Source: Desulfopila sp. IMCC35008 (GTDB lineage: Bacteria; Desulfobacterota; Desulfobulbia; Desulfobulbales; Desulfocapsaceae). From it: a stretch of DNA of 64,000 nucleotides. The stretch is from the NCBI RefSeq assembly GCF_010646885.2, contig NZ_CP050700.1, forward strand, positions 4,862,501 through 4,926,500, read 5' to 3'. Below are positions 49,971 through 59,473 of the stretch, in pieces. A program made the translations under genes and the position numbers. The notes under the pieces are model-generated. The model did no database searches. It saw nothing but the letters and a program-made list of their open reading frames with translations, and was not told the origin of the DNA. The stretch's first letter is position 1. Each line of letters opens with the position of its first letter.

Positions 49971-50897
49971 CTATATCAGTTCGTAAAGGGCCAGCATCAG
50001 GGGAATGGAAAAGACAGAGATCACCGTTGAAAGCAGCACTGCAAAAGCCGCCTTTTCAGGTCGCGCCTTGAGCAGCACAGCCAGGGTAACGGTATTACCG
50101 GCAAGCGGTACGATGGCAAAAAGAAACATCACCCTGTACAGATCCTCATTCAGCAAGAATGTTACTGACCTATCGAAGAAAATCAGGCCCAGGATGGCCA
50201 GCGGCCAGAAAACGAACTTCGCCCCCAGGGAAATAGCCAGGAACTTTCCGTCGACACCTTCACTTCGACGCCACCCCTCAAATCCCATACCGAGTACCAT
50301 CATCCCGAGGATGGAAAAGGCAACCTTGAACTGCCCGAAATAGACATCGAGCATCTCCGGCAACCGTATCCCGGCTATATTCAGGACAATTGCCAGAACG
50401 AAGGCATAGAGGGCTGGTAACCGGAGCACCTTTCGAAACGACTCGGCCCCGGTAAAGACGCCCTTCGCGGTCACGAAATACCCAGTTGTTGCCTCATAGA
50501 AAAATGCACCGAGAACTGCAAAAATAAAGATATCAGCAAGTTCCGGATCAAACAGTATCAACGCCAGGACAATCCCGAAATATCCCGTATTGCCCGTTCC
50601 CGCTGTGAAGGCAAGGATATTACCGGTGGAATCGGACCACTGTTTGCCAAAAAGGTGCAAGGTTATAAAGGCGATAGCCGAGCTGAACAGATAAAAGAAA
50701 ACAGGGAGAAACAACACACCGGGGTTCACCTCCACCGCCATGGTGGCACTGAAAATAACCACCGGCCCGATGATATAAAAAAGGATAGCAGCAATAGCGC
50801 TCTTATCCACCTTAAGAAAACGGACAGAGAGATAACCAAGCAGGATATTGATATAGAGGGGCAGGATCTTGCCCAGCAGAATAAAAAACAGGCTCAC
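49971..50897 (-). CDS. AEC (auxin efflux carrier) family transporter
   Basis: A 308-residue integral membrane protein with about ten hydrophobic segments. Typical AEC features are the N-terminal LGKILPLYINILLGYLSV and the central FTAGTGNTGYFGIVLALIL break. The start is a GTG at 50897 with AAGG 10 bases before. Bacterial members carry malate, malonate or other small carboxylates. It lies 15 bp after the DUF554 gene on the same strand and may be co-transcribed with it. Confidence 0.82.
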   Translation of the reverse strand: MSLFFILLGKILPLYINILLGYLSVRFLKVDKSAIAAILFYIIGPVVIFSATMAVEVNPGVLFLPVFFYLFSSAIAFITLHLFGKQWSDSTGNILAFTAGTGNTGYFGIVLALILFDPELADIFIFAVLGAFFYEATTGYFVTAKGVFTGAESFRKVLRLPALYAFVLAIVLNIAGIRLPEMLDVYFGQFKVAFSILGMMVLGMGFEGWRRSEGVDGKFLAISLGAKFVFWPLAILGLIFFDRSVTFLLNEDLYRVMFLFAIVPLAGNTVTLAVLLKARPEKAAFAVLLSTVISVFSIPLMLALYELI

Positions 50898-50912
50898 AAT
50901 GTTGTACCTTCT

Positions 50913-51608
50913 CTAGCCGAATAATTGCTGCAGACAATAGTACAGCAACGGCAGGAAAATTGCGGGTATCAAGTTGCCGACCCGGATATTCGTAACTTTT
51001 AGCATATTGGTGCCGATAACCACAATCAAGAGTCCTCCGACGGAGGTCATCTGGCTGATGGTCTCAGGAACCAGATAGCTTTTCATGACCATGGCAGTCA
51101 TGGTAATCAGGCCCTGATAGAGGAAAACGGCCACGCTGGAAAACATCACACCTACCCCCATGGCGGAGGCAAAAACAATGGAGATCACTCCATCCAGTAC
51201 CGATTTAGCCAGAAGTGTCTGGTGATTGCCGGTCAACCCGCTCTCAAGAGAGCCGACAATGGCCATGGACCCCACACAGAAGACCAGGCTTGCGGTCACG
51301 AATCCCCGTCCGAAAGAACTCGTATCGCTTGAAACCTTTGCCATCTTCTGTTCCAGGAAACGGCCCAGGTCTTCCAGCCGTTTTTCAATCGCCAGTGCCT
51401 CACCCATAATTGCCCCGAGTACCATCGAGAAGATGACGATCATCATCTTATCCGTTACCAGGGCACTCTTTACCCCGATTAAGATAACGGACAGACTGAC
51501 CGCGCTCAGGATTATCTCTTTGTATTTCTCTGGAATTCCCTTACTCAGCAGCAGACCGACCATGCTGCCGCATATTATGGCGATTGAATTGACGATTGTT
51601 CCAAACAT
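50913..51608 (-). CDS. DUF554-family membrane protein
   Basis: A 231-residue membrane protein. The ATG at 51608 follows AGGAAGGAACAC and gives MFGTIVNSIAIICGSMVGLL, the usual DUF554 N terminus. Family signatures include RGFVTASLVFCVGSMAIVG and GVGVMFSSVAVFLYQG. About six to seven hydrophobic segments are present. Function is uncharacterised; transport is generally assumed. Confidence 0.87.
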   Translation of the reverse strand: MFGTIVNSIAIICGSMVGLLLSKGIPEKYKEIILSAVSLSVILIGVKSALVTDKMMIVIFSMVLGAIMGEALAIEKRLEDLGRFLEQKMAKVSSDTSSFGRGFVTASLVFCVGSMAIVGSLESGLTGNHQTLLAKSVLDGVISIVFASAMGVGVMFSSVAVFLYQGLITMTAMVMKSYLVPETISQMTSVGGLLIVVIGTNMLKVTNIRVGNLIPAIFLPLLYYCLQQLFG

Positions 51609-51888
51609 GTGTTCCTTCCTGATAGTTAATTGAGCAGCAATCCACCATATAGTACTTGACCCAAAACGCAAACAAGTATATCTATAGCGCCCATGAAAAC
51701 CCTATAGTCCTCATATATCCCCGTTTGACACAACAACTTCGGGCTGAAACTGCACCAGGCATACCTCCGGCAGGATGGTGTACTGGATGCGTGCGCCCTT
51801 ATTTTGCTTGGGACCCCTTCCGAATAACTGAAGCATTATCGTGTATTCCCAGGCCGTCTCAGCATATTGATACAACAAAGAGGTTTTC

Positions 51889-52725
51889 ATGAAATTGAGC
51901 GATTATATAAAAACTGCAACTCGTCCAGAAGTCTATACACCCGGCACGGCAACCATGTGGGATGACGATCACATCTCCCGCCAGCTGCTGGCAGTGCACC
52001 TCAACCCCGAACTTGATCTTGCCAGCAGGACACCCGCCGCTATCGAATTAACCATCAAGTGGGTTCTGGAACAAGTTCCCGGTAGCGGGATGAACATCCT
52101 CGATATGGGATGTGGACCCGGTCTATATACTGAACGACTCGCCCGCAAGGGCCATAGGGTCACTGGAATGGATATTTCTGCAAACTCCATCAAATATGCC
52201 AGGGAATCAGCTGCGAAGAATGGCTTGGACATCCGCTACATCAATCAGGACTACCAGGAGTTGGCAGAACAGGAACAGTTTGACCTGATCCTGATGATAT
52301 TCACTGACTTCGGGGTCCTGCCACCTGAAATGAGGAGTCAGGTTCTTGGTAATATTTATAAGGCCCTCAAACCTGGAGGTATCTTTATTTTTGACGTACT
52401 CAACAATCGATACCCACTGGCCGAGACAGGTCCCCGGGAATGGGAGGTCAGCCCCGGCGGATTCTGGAAACCCACTCCCCACCTGGTACTTCAGGAGAAG
52501 CACCATTACCCTGACCAGCAGGTCACTCTCAGTCAGCATATTGTGGCGGATGAAGAAGGCGAGGTGGAAATCTACCGGTTCTGGACCCATGCATTCGACC
52601 ATGGCCGGATCAGTAACATCCTGGCAGATGCAGGTTTCGGAGATGTGGCATGTTGTGACAACATCCTGCCGGACACCACCTTTTGCCTGTCGAATCATAT
52701 TACCTTCTGCATGGCGGTAAAATAG
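51889..52725 (+). CDS. SAM-dependent methyltransferase
   Basis: A class I methyltransferase, 278 residues. The SAM-binding motif I is ILDMGCGPGLYTERLA near 68-83, with the acidic motif II VTGMDIS, and motif IV in FDLILMIFTDFGVL. The N-terminal 60 residues hold a short helical region (PGTATMWDDDHIS) that often caps this subgroup. Start ATG is preceded by AAAGAGGTTTTC. Substrate unknown; it stands alone, convergent with the kinase gene downstream. Confidence 0.85.
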   Translation: MKLSDYIKTATRPEVYTPGTATMWDDDHISRQLLAVHLNPELDLASRTPAAIELTIKWVLEQVPGSGMNILDMGCGPGLYTERLARKGHRVTGMDISANSIKYARESAAKNGLDIRYINQDYQELAEQEQFDLILMIFTDFGVLPPEMRSQVLGNIYKALKPGGIFIFDVLNNRYPLAETGPREWEVSPGGFWKPTPHLVLQEKHHYPDQQVTLSQHIVADEEGEVEIYRFWTHAFDHGRISNILADAGFGDVACCDNILPDTTFCLSNHITFCMAVK

Positions 52726-52744
52726 TTCTTCCCTCCGCCACCAT

Positions 52745-52779
52745 CAGGAGGGGCCAGACTTCAGGTTTGCCCCCTCCTG
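52745..52779. terminator. Bidirectional terminator hairpin
   Basis: CAGGAGGGGC pairs with GCCCCCTCCTG, with one bulged base, between the convergent methyltransferase and sugar kinase genes. No long T tract is seen on either side. Confidence 0.6.
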
Positions 52780-52806
52780 CTCTGCCAGCAGATAACGTCT
52801 TTATGT

Positions 52807-53709
52807 CTAATTTCGGTTTATAAGCAGGTGATCCGGAAGAGGTGGCATGGCCCCCTGGCAGGAACAGACATAGGAGGCGACACGATTGGCATGTTCATTA
52901 ATGTCGTCTATTGAATAGCCTTTCAGCAGACCAAGTACCGTAACGGCGGTGAAGGAATCACCGGCCCCGATGGTATCAACCACCTTTGAGGAATATCCGC
53001 CATGCTCGGATACCTCATCCTTGGAAACCAACAGACTGCCCTTCTCCCCCCTCGTTAAAACGCCGAGGCGGAGGGCAAATCGCTCGACCAGCAAACGCAT
53101 CCGGGCTTCCTGGTCGCCACGGAGATCGAACATCTCCGCAAGTACTATGATTTCATCATCATTAAGCTTTAGCACATCCGCCAGTTGCAGGGAGGTGCGA
53201 ATGATCTCTTCTGTATAAAAATTCTGCCTGATGTTGAGATCAAAAACTTTCAAAGAATCACCGGGCAAGTTACCAACATAATCCTGGATGACCCTTTGCG
53301 ATACCTGTGAACGCTGCCCGAGGCTGCCAAAACAAACCGCATTCAGTTTTCCCGCAAGTGTTCGTGTTTTATCAGCTATCTGCAATCTGTCCCAGGCAAC
53401 ATCATCGGGGAATTCATAGGAGGCAACTCCTGCCTCATCCACACTCGCCAGTACATAGCCTGTGGTTGCTCCCGGTAATTCCGTGATATGTTCTGTCGAA
53501 ACCTGACGTTTCTTTAATTCCTCGATAGCTGCCTTACCTCTTCGGTCATCACCGATACAGGAAATGGCGTATGCCTCCGCGCCGAGGGCTCCGGCATGAT
53601 AGGCAAAATTTACAGGTGCCCCGCCGAGCTCCTCGGACTGCTCAAGAACATCCCAAAGCACCTCACCGATACCGGCAATTATAGGTTTCCCCGATCTGTT
53701 GTCGCTCAT
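52807..53709 (-). CDS. PfkB-family carbohydrate kinase, probable fructokinase
   Basis: A ribokinase-fold sugar kinase, 300 residues. It begins with AGIGEVLWDVL and ELGGAPVNFAYHAGALG, the fructokinase-type sugar-binding N terminus. The C-terminal PfkB signature DTIGAGDSFTAVTVLGLL carries the catalytic Asp. Start ATG follows AGGAGGTATT. It is divergent from a D-lyxose isomerase-type gene, so ketose made by that enzyme (fructose from mannose, or xylulose from lyxose) could be its substrate. Confidence 0.85.
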   Translation of the reverse strand: MSDNRSGKPIIAGIGEVLWDVLEQSEELGGAPVNFAYHAGALGAEAYAISCIGDDRRGKAAIEELKKRQVSTEHITELPGATTGYVLASVDEAGVASYEFPDDVAWDRLQIADKTRTLAGKLNAVCFGSLGQRSQVSQRVIQDYVGNLPGDSLKVFDLNIRQNFYTEEIIRTSLQLADVLKLNDDEIIVLAEMFDLRGDQEARMRLLVERFALRLGVLTRGEKGSLLVSKDEVSEHGGYSSKVVDTIGAGDSFTAVTVLGLLKGYSIDDINEHANRVASYVCSCQGAMPPLPDHLLINRN

Positions 53710-53834
53710 AATACCTCCTCTTTACCCAGTAAACAATTGGCCTTACTCCCCTCTTTGCTTTTTGAGTGGAATGACTATAATGGCTAGTGCTAACTCATGA
53801 TACACACCATAACAAACATACAACTCAATTTCCC

Positions 53835-54515
53835 ATGAAACGATCTGAGATCAATAATTATATCATCGAAGCTAAACAACTATTCGATTCAATTTCCTTC
53901 AAACTGCCACCTTTCGGTTTCTGGACCCCTGAAGAATGGGCCGATAAGGGGGGTGAAGCAAACGAAATACGAGACAATCAACTCGGCTGGGACCTCACGG
54001 ATTATGGTGAAGGTGATTACAGAAATATGGGTTTACTGCTCTTCACTATCCGCAATGGTAATTATAACCGGCGAAAAGAGTATCCCAAGGGATACGCCGA
54101 GAAAATAATGATCGTGAAAGAAGAGCAGGTCTGCCCCATGCATTTCCATTGGAAGAAGCGGGAGGACATTATTAACCGGGGTGGTGGTAACCTGGTGATC
54201 GAGTTGTATAAGGCCAATGAAAAAGAAGAACTCTCAGACGAGATTTTTACCGTCAATACCGACGGCGTTACCCACACATGTGAACCGGGGGAAAAGATCA
54301 TCCTCACACCCGGCGAATCCATCTGCCTCGAACCCTACATGTACCACAGGTTTTATGGTGAGAAAGCGAAAGGGACGGTTATTGTCGGTGAGGTGTCAGA
54401 TGTCAATGATGATGATAATGACAATCGTTTTCTGAACCCATTAAAACGCTTTCCTGCCATTGATGAAGATGAACCGGCGATTCATTTACTTTGTAATGAA
54501 TATCCACCTGCATAA
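53835..54515 (+). CDS. D-lyxose isomerase-type cupin protein
   Basis: A 226-residue cupin enzyme. MHFHWKKREDIINRGGGN supplies two His and a Glu-like ligand set, and GESICLEPYMYHRFYGE supplies the distal His, as in D-lyxose ketol-isomerases, which interconvert lyxose/xylulose and mannose/fructose. I choose the ATG at 53835, where family members start; a GTG at 53787 would add 16 unrelated residues. No strong ribosome site precedes it. It stands divergent from the fructokinase. Confidence 0.83.
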   Translation: MKRSEINNYIIEAKQLFDSISFKLPPFGFWTPEEWADKGGEANEIRDNQLGWDLTDYGEGDYRNMGLLLFTIRNGNYNRRKEYPKGYAEKIMIVKEEQVCPMHFHWKKREDIINRGGGNLVIELYKANEKEELSDEIFTVNTDGVTHTCEPGEKIILTPGESICLEPYMYHRFYGEKAKGTVIVGEVSDVNDDDNDNRFLNPLKRFPAIDEDEPAIHLLCNEYPPA

Positions 54516-54519
54516 TAAT

Positions 54520-54555
54520 AGAGATCCTGGTTTTCATCTGAAAACCGGGATCTCT
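54520..54555 (+). terminator. Strong hairpin after the isomerase gene
   Basis: AGAGATCCTGGTTTTC pairs with GAAAACCGGGATCTCT over 16 bp (one G-T pair) around an ATCT loop, directly after the stop at 54515. It should act as a terminator or a stabilising 3' hairpin. The following 54556-54782 bases hold no gene. Confidence 0.75.
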
Positions 54556-54782
54556 TAATGATCTGCCAGAACACCGTACTTCCAAAAATGAACCCTGTAT
54601 TTTTATATAACTTTATGTAACAACTCTAGAACAATGCGACACCGAATCCCTGAGCAGCCGGGTATTAACCAACTAAACGCATGGTGATATTTGAGCACAT
54701 CGATACCCAGAAGCATCCGCGATAAGAAGGAGTCGTTTAATCAGGGGTGGTGGAAAAAAAGGAAAGACGATATTCCACCAAC

Positions 54783-54816
54783 ATCAGAGGAGTGACAGAG
54801 ATGCCACCCCTCTGAT
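54783..54816 (-). terminator. Hairpin after acnB
   Basis: ATCAGAGGAGTG pairs with CACCCCTCTGAT (one mismatch) just beyond the acnB stop on the minus strand. A T tract is lacking. The position fits transcription end of the icd-acnB unit. Confidence 0.55.
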
Positions 54817-54821
54817 TGGCT

Positions 54822-57290
54822 TTACATCAAACCACGTTCTTTCAAAAAACCGAAATACTCTTCCGCTGAGGGGAGCACACCCTTGAGGGCGGTAATAACC
54901 GTAAGCGGGGTAGAGGCGAGGTAAACCTGACTGCCATCACCGAGTCTGTTATCGAAGTTTCGGGTGGAAGTGGAAACAACCGTTGCACCGGGGCGCACTC
55001 GTGCCTGGTTGCCCATACACAGACTGCATCCCGGGACTTCAACCCGGCCGCCGCAACCGGCGAAAACGCTCAGGCCACCCTCGGCCTTGATAGCGTCCCG
55101 ATCAAGCTTGGTAGCCGGAGCCAGCCAGAGGCGACTTTCGGCATAACCACTGCCTTCGATCAGTTTTGAGGCCACCCGCAAATGATCAAGATGGGTCATG
55201 CAGGAACCGACAAAGGCCTCGTCGATCTTTACTCCGGCAACCTCGCTAAGCAATTTCACATCATCGGGATCGTTAGGGCAGGCAAGGATCGGTTCGGTGA
55301 TGGTATCAAGATCTACCTCGACAATTTCTGCAAATTCTGCATTGTCATCACGGCTCAGGAGTTCCGGCTTTGCAAGCCATCTCTTCAGTGCTTCAATCCT
55401 TCGCTCCAGCGCGTCCTTGCTTTGGTAGCCATCCTTCACCAGGTCTTCGAGGACAGCAACATTCTCTTTCACCTTCTCGACAACCTTTTCAAGTGACAGC
55501 TTAACTGTACAGGCCGCAGCACTTCTCTCCGCTGACGCATCACTTAGCTCAAACGCCTCGTCCACGGTAAGATCGTCCACACCTTCTATCTCAACAATCG
55601 TTCCGGCAAAGACATTTTTCTTACTGCTCTTCTCGACAGTCAGCAGTCCCTGCTGAATAGCCGCATAGGGGATGGCGTTGACCATATCACGTACTGTAAT
55701 ACCCGGCTTTCTGGTACCCGTAAACCGTACCAGCACCGATTCCGGCATATCCAGGGGCATAAATCCAAGAGCACCGGCAAAGGCGACAAGCCCAGAGCCG
55801 GCAGGAAAAGAAATACCAAGCGGGAAACGTGTATGGGAATCGCCACCGGTTCCGACAGTGTCCGGAACCAGCATTTTATTGAGCCAGGAATGAATAACAC
55901 CGTCCCCAGGTTTCAAGGCAACGCCCCCGCAATCGACACTTGTCTCGGTCATGGTTTTCCAGCGTCCCAGATCAGATGCCTTGGGGTACGCTGCAGTATG
56001 ACAGAACGACTGCATGAAAAGATCGGCCTTAAAGCGCAGGCAGGCGAGTTCCGCGATCTCCTGCATGGTCATGGGACCGGTAGTGTCCTGTGACCCCACG
56101 GTGGTCATCTTCGGCTCGCAGACGGTTCCGGGCAAAACGCCCTCTACTCCGCAGGCCTTGCCAAGCATTTTCTGGGCCAGGGTGTAGCCTTGACCATCCT
56201 TTGATGTCGGATTCTCTACATCCTGGAAAACAGCGGGCTCTTCTTTGCCCAGGGTCTCACAGGCAGCCCGTGTCAGCTGACGACCAATAATAAGGTTAAG
56301 CCGCCCTCCGGCCCGGTACTCATCAAGCAGTGTCACAGGAGGATCCCGCAGTTCAATGTCCGCACCGGCAGAATCTTTCAGCGACCATTGGTGCAGGTTA
56401 AGGGTTACTGTACTCCCGGTTTTGATGGTTGTCAGGTCTCCCTGGATCGGCAAGACACCCGCATCCCGAGCCGTCGCCAGAAAGATCGGGGCAATTATCG
56501 CCCCGAGGACAACCCCGCCTGTTCGTTTATTCGGTACATACGGGATATCTTCACCAATGTGCCAGACAACAGAGTTAATAGCGGATTTTCGGGATGAACC
56601 GGTACCCACCACATCACCGGCAAAGGCGATCTTCTTCCCCTGAGCCCGAAAATCAGCGATTGTATCAATCCCGTCCGGAAAACGTGTCTTCCCAAAAAAC
56701 GTTGCATGCAAAGGGATATCGGCCCGTGACTGGGCCTGGTTTCCCGGTGAAAAATCATCGGTATTAATCTCACCATCCACCTTGTAAACCGTTAATTCCA
56801 TGGTCTCAGGAACTTCCGGAGAATTCAGGAACCACTCAGCAGCGGCCCATGATTCCAGGACTTCTTTAGCATAGGGGTTACTCTCGGCTAGTTTTGCTAC
56901 AGCCTCAAACCCGTCGTAGATCTTAATAAGCTGTTTGAGCACCGTCGCCGCCGCTGCCGCACATTTGTCCACTTGCAGCAACTCAATGAGAGCCGAGACA
57001 TTATAACCGCCACCCATCTGCCCCAGGATCTCCACCGCTTTCTCAGGCGCTACATCTTTTGCCGCAACCTCGCCCAGTGCAACCTTCTTCAGCCAGGCGG
57101 CCTTTACCGCTGCCGATTTGGACACACCCGGTTCAATCTGCTCAATCAACATATCGAGCAGCAACACACTCTCCCCGGAGCCATTCTCAAGCATTCGGGT
57201 CACACCCTCTGTCTGTTCCGGGGTCAGGGGCAAAGGTGGCAGCCCCTGCTCCAGTCGCTGTTGTTTCTCGTTTTTATATGATTCAAGCAT
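54822..57290 (-). CDS. acnB: Aconitate hydratase 2 / 2-methylisocitrate dehydratase
   Basis: TCA-cycle [4Fe-4S] enzyme isomerising citrate and isocitrate, cytosolic. It is 822 residues, near the usual 850-865. The ATG at 57290 follows GAGGAAC. Order is AcnB-like: N-terminal helical HEAT-like domain (about 1-155), swivel domain (about 160-370; GDVVGTGSSRKSA), then the catalytic core with TVGSQDTTGPMT, VGTGGDSHTRFPLG and the cluster cysteines in GCSLCMGNQARV. It lies downstream of icd on the same strand, and both follow the tctABC transporter, pointing to joint use of imported tricarboxylates. Confidence 0.93.
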   Translation of the reverse strand: MLESYKNEKQQRLEQGLPPLPLTPEQTEGVTRMLENGSGESVLLLDMLIEQIEPGVSKSAAVKAAWLKKVALGEVAAKDVAPEKAVEILGQMGGGYNVSALIELLQVDKCAAAAATVLKQLIKIYDGFEAVAKLAESNPYAKEVLESWAAAEWFLNSPEVPETMELTVYKVDGEINTDDFSPGNQAQSRADIPLHATFFGKTRFPDGIDTIADFRAQGKKIAFAGDVVGTGSSRKSAINSVVWHIGEDIPYVPNKRTGGVVLGAIIAPIFLATARDAGVLPIQGDLTTIKTGSTVTLNLHQWSLKDSAGADIELRDPPVTLLDEYRAGGRLNLIIGRQLTRAACETLGKEEPAVFQDVENPTSKDGQGYTLAQKMLGKACGVEGVLPGTVCEPKMTTVGSQDTTGPMTMQEIAELACLRFKADLFMQSFCHTAAYPKASDLGRWKTMTETSVDCGGVALKPGDGVIHSWLNKMLVPDTVGTGGDSHTRFPLGISFPAGSGLVAFAGALGFMPLDMPESVLVRFTGTRKPGITVRDMVNAIPYAAIQQGLLTVEKSSKKNVFAGTIVEIEGVDDLTVDEAFELSDASAERSAAACTVKLSLEKVVEKVKENVAVLEDLVKDGYQSKDALERRIEALKRWLAKPELLSRDDNAEFAEIVEVDLDTITEPILACPNDPDDVKLLSEVAGVKIDEAFVGSCMTHLDHLRVASKLIEGSGYAESRLWLAPATKLDRDAIKAEGGLSVFAGCGGRVEVPGCSLCMGNQARVRPGATVVSTSTRNFDNRLGDGSQVYLASTPLTVITALKGVLPSAEEYFGFLKERGLM

Positions 57291-57415
57291 GTTGTTCCTC
57301 GTCACAATCAGTTATTAAAAAAGCACAGGACCATCATGTCATATGGCCCTGTGCTCTATAATGCATTCCAATTCAGCTCTTTGCCGTAGCCGGGGTGCCG
57401 GGATCGGACCTGCCC

Positions 57416-57437
57416 GGGTCAGGCTTAAGCCTGACCC
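57416..57437. repeat. Perfect 22-bp palindrome
   Basis: GGGTCAGGCTTAAGCCTGACCC is a perfect palindrome between icd and acnB, resembling REP-type extragenic palindromes. I saw only this one copy in the window. It could also act as a processing or attenuation hairpin in an icd-acnB transcript. Confidence 0.5.
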
Positions 57438-57473
57438 CATAGACCCATCGTATCGAGCTGAAAATATTTGTTA

Positions 57474-58688
57474 TTATGCCATGGCCTTCTGCAGATTTTC
57501 ATCCAGCTTGGCCAAAAACTCCTGGGTCGTCAGGAACCCCTGATCGCTACCGACCAGCAGGGCCAGATCCTTGGTCATAAAACCGGCCTCAACAGTCTCG
57601 ACACACACCTTCTCCAGTGTCTCGGCAAACTTGACAACCTCAGGGGTCTCATCAAACTTGCCACGATAAGCAAGTCCACGCGTCCAGGCAAAGATGGAGG
57701 CAATCGGGTTGGTTGAAGTGGCATTACCTTTCTGGTGCTCGCGATAGTGACGGGTTACGGTACCATGCGCCGCCTCTGCCTCAATGGTTTTGCCATCTTC
57801 TGTCATCAGCACGGAGGTCATAAGACCAAGTGAACCAAAGCCCTGAGCCACGGTATCGGACTGAACATCACCATCATAGTTTTTACAGGCCCAGACAAAG
57901 CCGCCTTCCCATTTCAGCGCCGCCGCAACCATATCGTCAATCAGACGATGCTCGTAGGTGATGCCCGCTTCCTTAAACTTATCGGCAAATTCATTCTCAA
58001 ATACATCCTGGAAAATATCCTTGAACCTGCCGTCATATTTCTTCATGATAGTGTTCTTGGTAGACAGATAAACAGGCCAGCCAAGATTTAAGCCGTAATT
58101 CATACAGGAGCGGGCGAATCCTCGGATGGATGCATCCAGGTTATACATACCCATGGCGCAGCCGGAATCCGGAAAATCAAACACTTCATATTCTACAGCT
58201 TCGCCGCCATCTGCGGGCTCAAATTTCATAGTCAGCTTACCGGGTCCCGGTACCAGGAAGTCGGTGGCGCGATACTGATCCCCAAAAGCATGACGACCGA
58301 TAACGATCGGCTTTTTCCAGCCAGGCACAAGGCGTGGGATATTGTTGCAGATAATGGGCTGCCGGAAAACAGTACCGCCGATAATGTTACGGATGGTTCC
58401 GTTCGGGGACTTCCACATCTGTTTGAGACTGAACTCCTCGACCCTCGCCTCGTCCGGTGTGATGGTGGCGCATTTTACCCCAACCCCGTATTTCTTGATG
58501 GCATTTGCCGCATCAACGGTTATCTGGTCGTCGGTTTCGTCACGTTTCTCCATGCCGAGATCATAATATTTCAGATCGACATCGAGATACGGCAAAATCA
58601 ATTTCTCTTTGATGAAGTCCCAGATAATCCGGGTCATCTCATCACCATCCAGCTCCACTATCGGGTTTACAACCTTTATCTTGCTCAT
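57474..58688 (-). CDS. icd: NADP-dependent isocitrate dehydrogenase, eukaryote-like homodimeric type
   Basis: Oxidative decarboxylation of isocitrate to 2-oxoglutarate. At 404 residues with [45 protein letters not shown] and a C-terminal [20 protein letters not shown]-binding loop, it belongs to the subfamily typified by eukaryotic IDH1/IDH2, and not the E. coli Icd or the large monomeric type. Start ATG follows AGGAAACGAAA. It is upstream of acnB (183 bp) and about 270 bp downstream of the AbrB-like gene on the same strand. Confidence 0.93.
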   Translation of the reverse strand: MSKIKVVNPIVELDGDEMTRIIWDFIKEKLILPYLDVDLKYYDLGMEKRDETDDQITVDAANAIKKYGVGVKCATITPDEARVEEFSLKQMWKSPNGTIRNIIGGTVFRQPIICNNIPRLVPGWKKPIVIGRHAFGDQYRATDFLVPGPGKLTMKFEPADGGEAVEYEVFDFPDSGCAMGMYNLDASIRGFARSCMNYGLNLGWPVYLSTKNTIMKKYDGRFKDIFQDVFENEFADKFKEAGITYEHRLIDDMVAAALKWEGGFVWACKNYDGDVQSDTVAQGFGSLGLMTSVLMTEDGKTIEAEAAHGTVTRHYREHQKGNATSTNPIASIFAWTRGLAYRGKFDETPEVVKFAETLEKVCVETVEAGFMTKDLALLVGSDQGFLTTQEFLAKLDENLQKAMA

Positions 58689-58955
58689 TTTCGTTTCCTC
58701 AACTTTTGTTAAATCTTCTGTACTGATACCACACTTATACTGGCCTCCGGATACAGATACGAACTGTATTGCCGGAAGCCTCTGTTCTATAAGATATTAT
58801 AATTTCTGCAGAACCATCTCAGGCCGAAAAGAAGGCTGGTATCAGCCTATTGGGTTACCATCTACAAAGTGGGGGCACGTTATTAATAACCTGACCGGCC
58901 GAATAATGAAAGAAAAACCGTTACAAACAGCCCCTGGCCACGACTTGCGCCCTGA

Positions 58956-59450
58956 TCATTTAAAATGAAGATATACACGAACCAATAGTGGCACCACCAG
59001 GAAGAGAGTGAAAACGCGCACCATATGCAGGAACGCAACCAGAGGTGGATTATGCCCCTCGGTTTTTGCCAGGATCGCCATACCACTCATCCCCCCCGGT
59101 GAAAACCCGAACAGGGCTGTCCCAAAATCGACCAGCCCCAGCCGACTTGCTATAAAGGCCATACAAACAGCTACAACCAGCAGAATCAATGTACTGGCAA
59201 TCGCAATGGGCAACACTTTCGGGCCCATGGAGAGAAACGTTCGGTCAAAAGTCATCCCGAGCAGGGTACCGAGAATAATCTGGGCCGCTGTCGCCACTCT
59301 GGGAGCCAGGTAGACGCCATCCGGAAAGGCCAGGGTCATGGCCCCCGACCCGAGCATGGCCCCGATGACAGCACCACCGGGAACATTGAATCTCTCACTC
59401 ACCATGGCACCGAGGATTCCCGCGACGATAACCAACAAATATTTTTCCAT
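58956..59450 (-). CDS. AbrB-family membrane protein, half-size
   Basis: A 164-residue membrane protein with about five hydrophobic segments and the AbrB/YgfU-type signatures NVPGGAVIGAMLGSGAM and GFSPGGMSGMAILAKTEG. The ATG at 59450 follows GGGAGAAC. E. coli AbrB-like proteins contain two such repeats in about 350 residues, so this is a single-repeat version, expected to dimerise. It follows tctA by about 20 bp and is probably the last gene of the transporter operon; an auxiliary carboxylate transport role is inferred. Confidence 0.8.
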   Translation of the reverse strand: MEKYLLVIVAGILGAMVSERFNVPGGAVIGAMLGSGAMTLAFPDGVYLAPRVATAAQIILGTLLGMTFDRTFLSMGPKVLPIAIASTLILLVVAVCMAFIASRLGLVDFGTALFGFSPGGMSGMAILAKTEGHNPPLVAFLHMVRVFTLFLVVPLLVRVYLHFK

Positions 59451-59473
59451 GTTCTCCCTTATACCCAAATAGT

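Noticed and set aside
57416-57437. Possible insertion-sequence end or attachment site at the palindrome
   Set aside because: No transposase, integrase or target duplication nearby; a REP-like or hairpin role is simpler.
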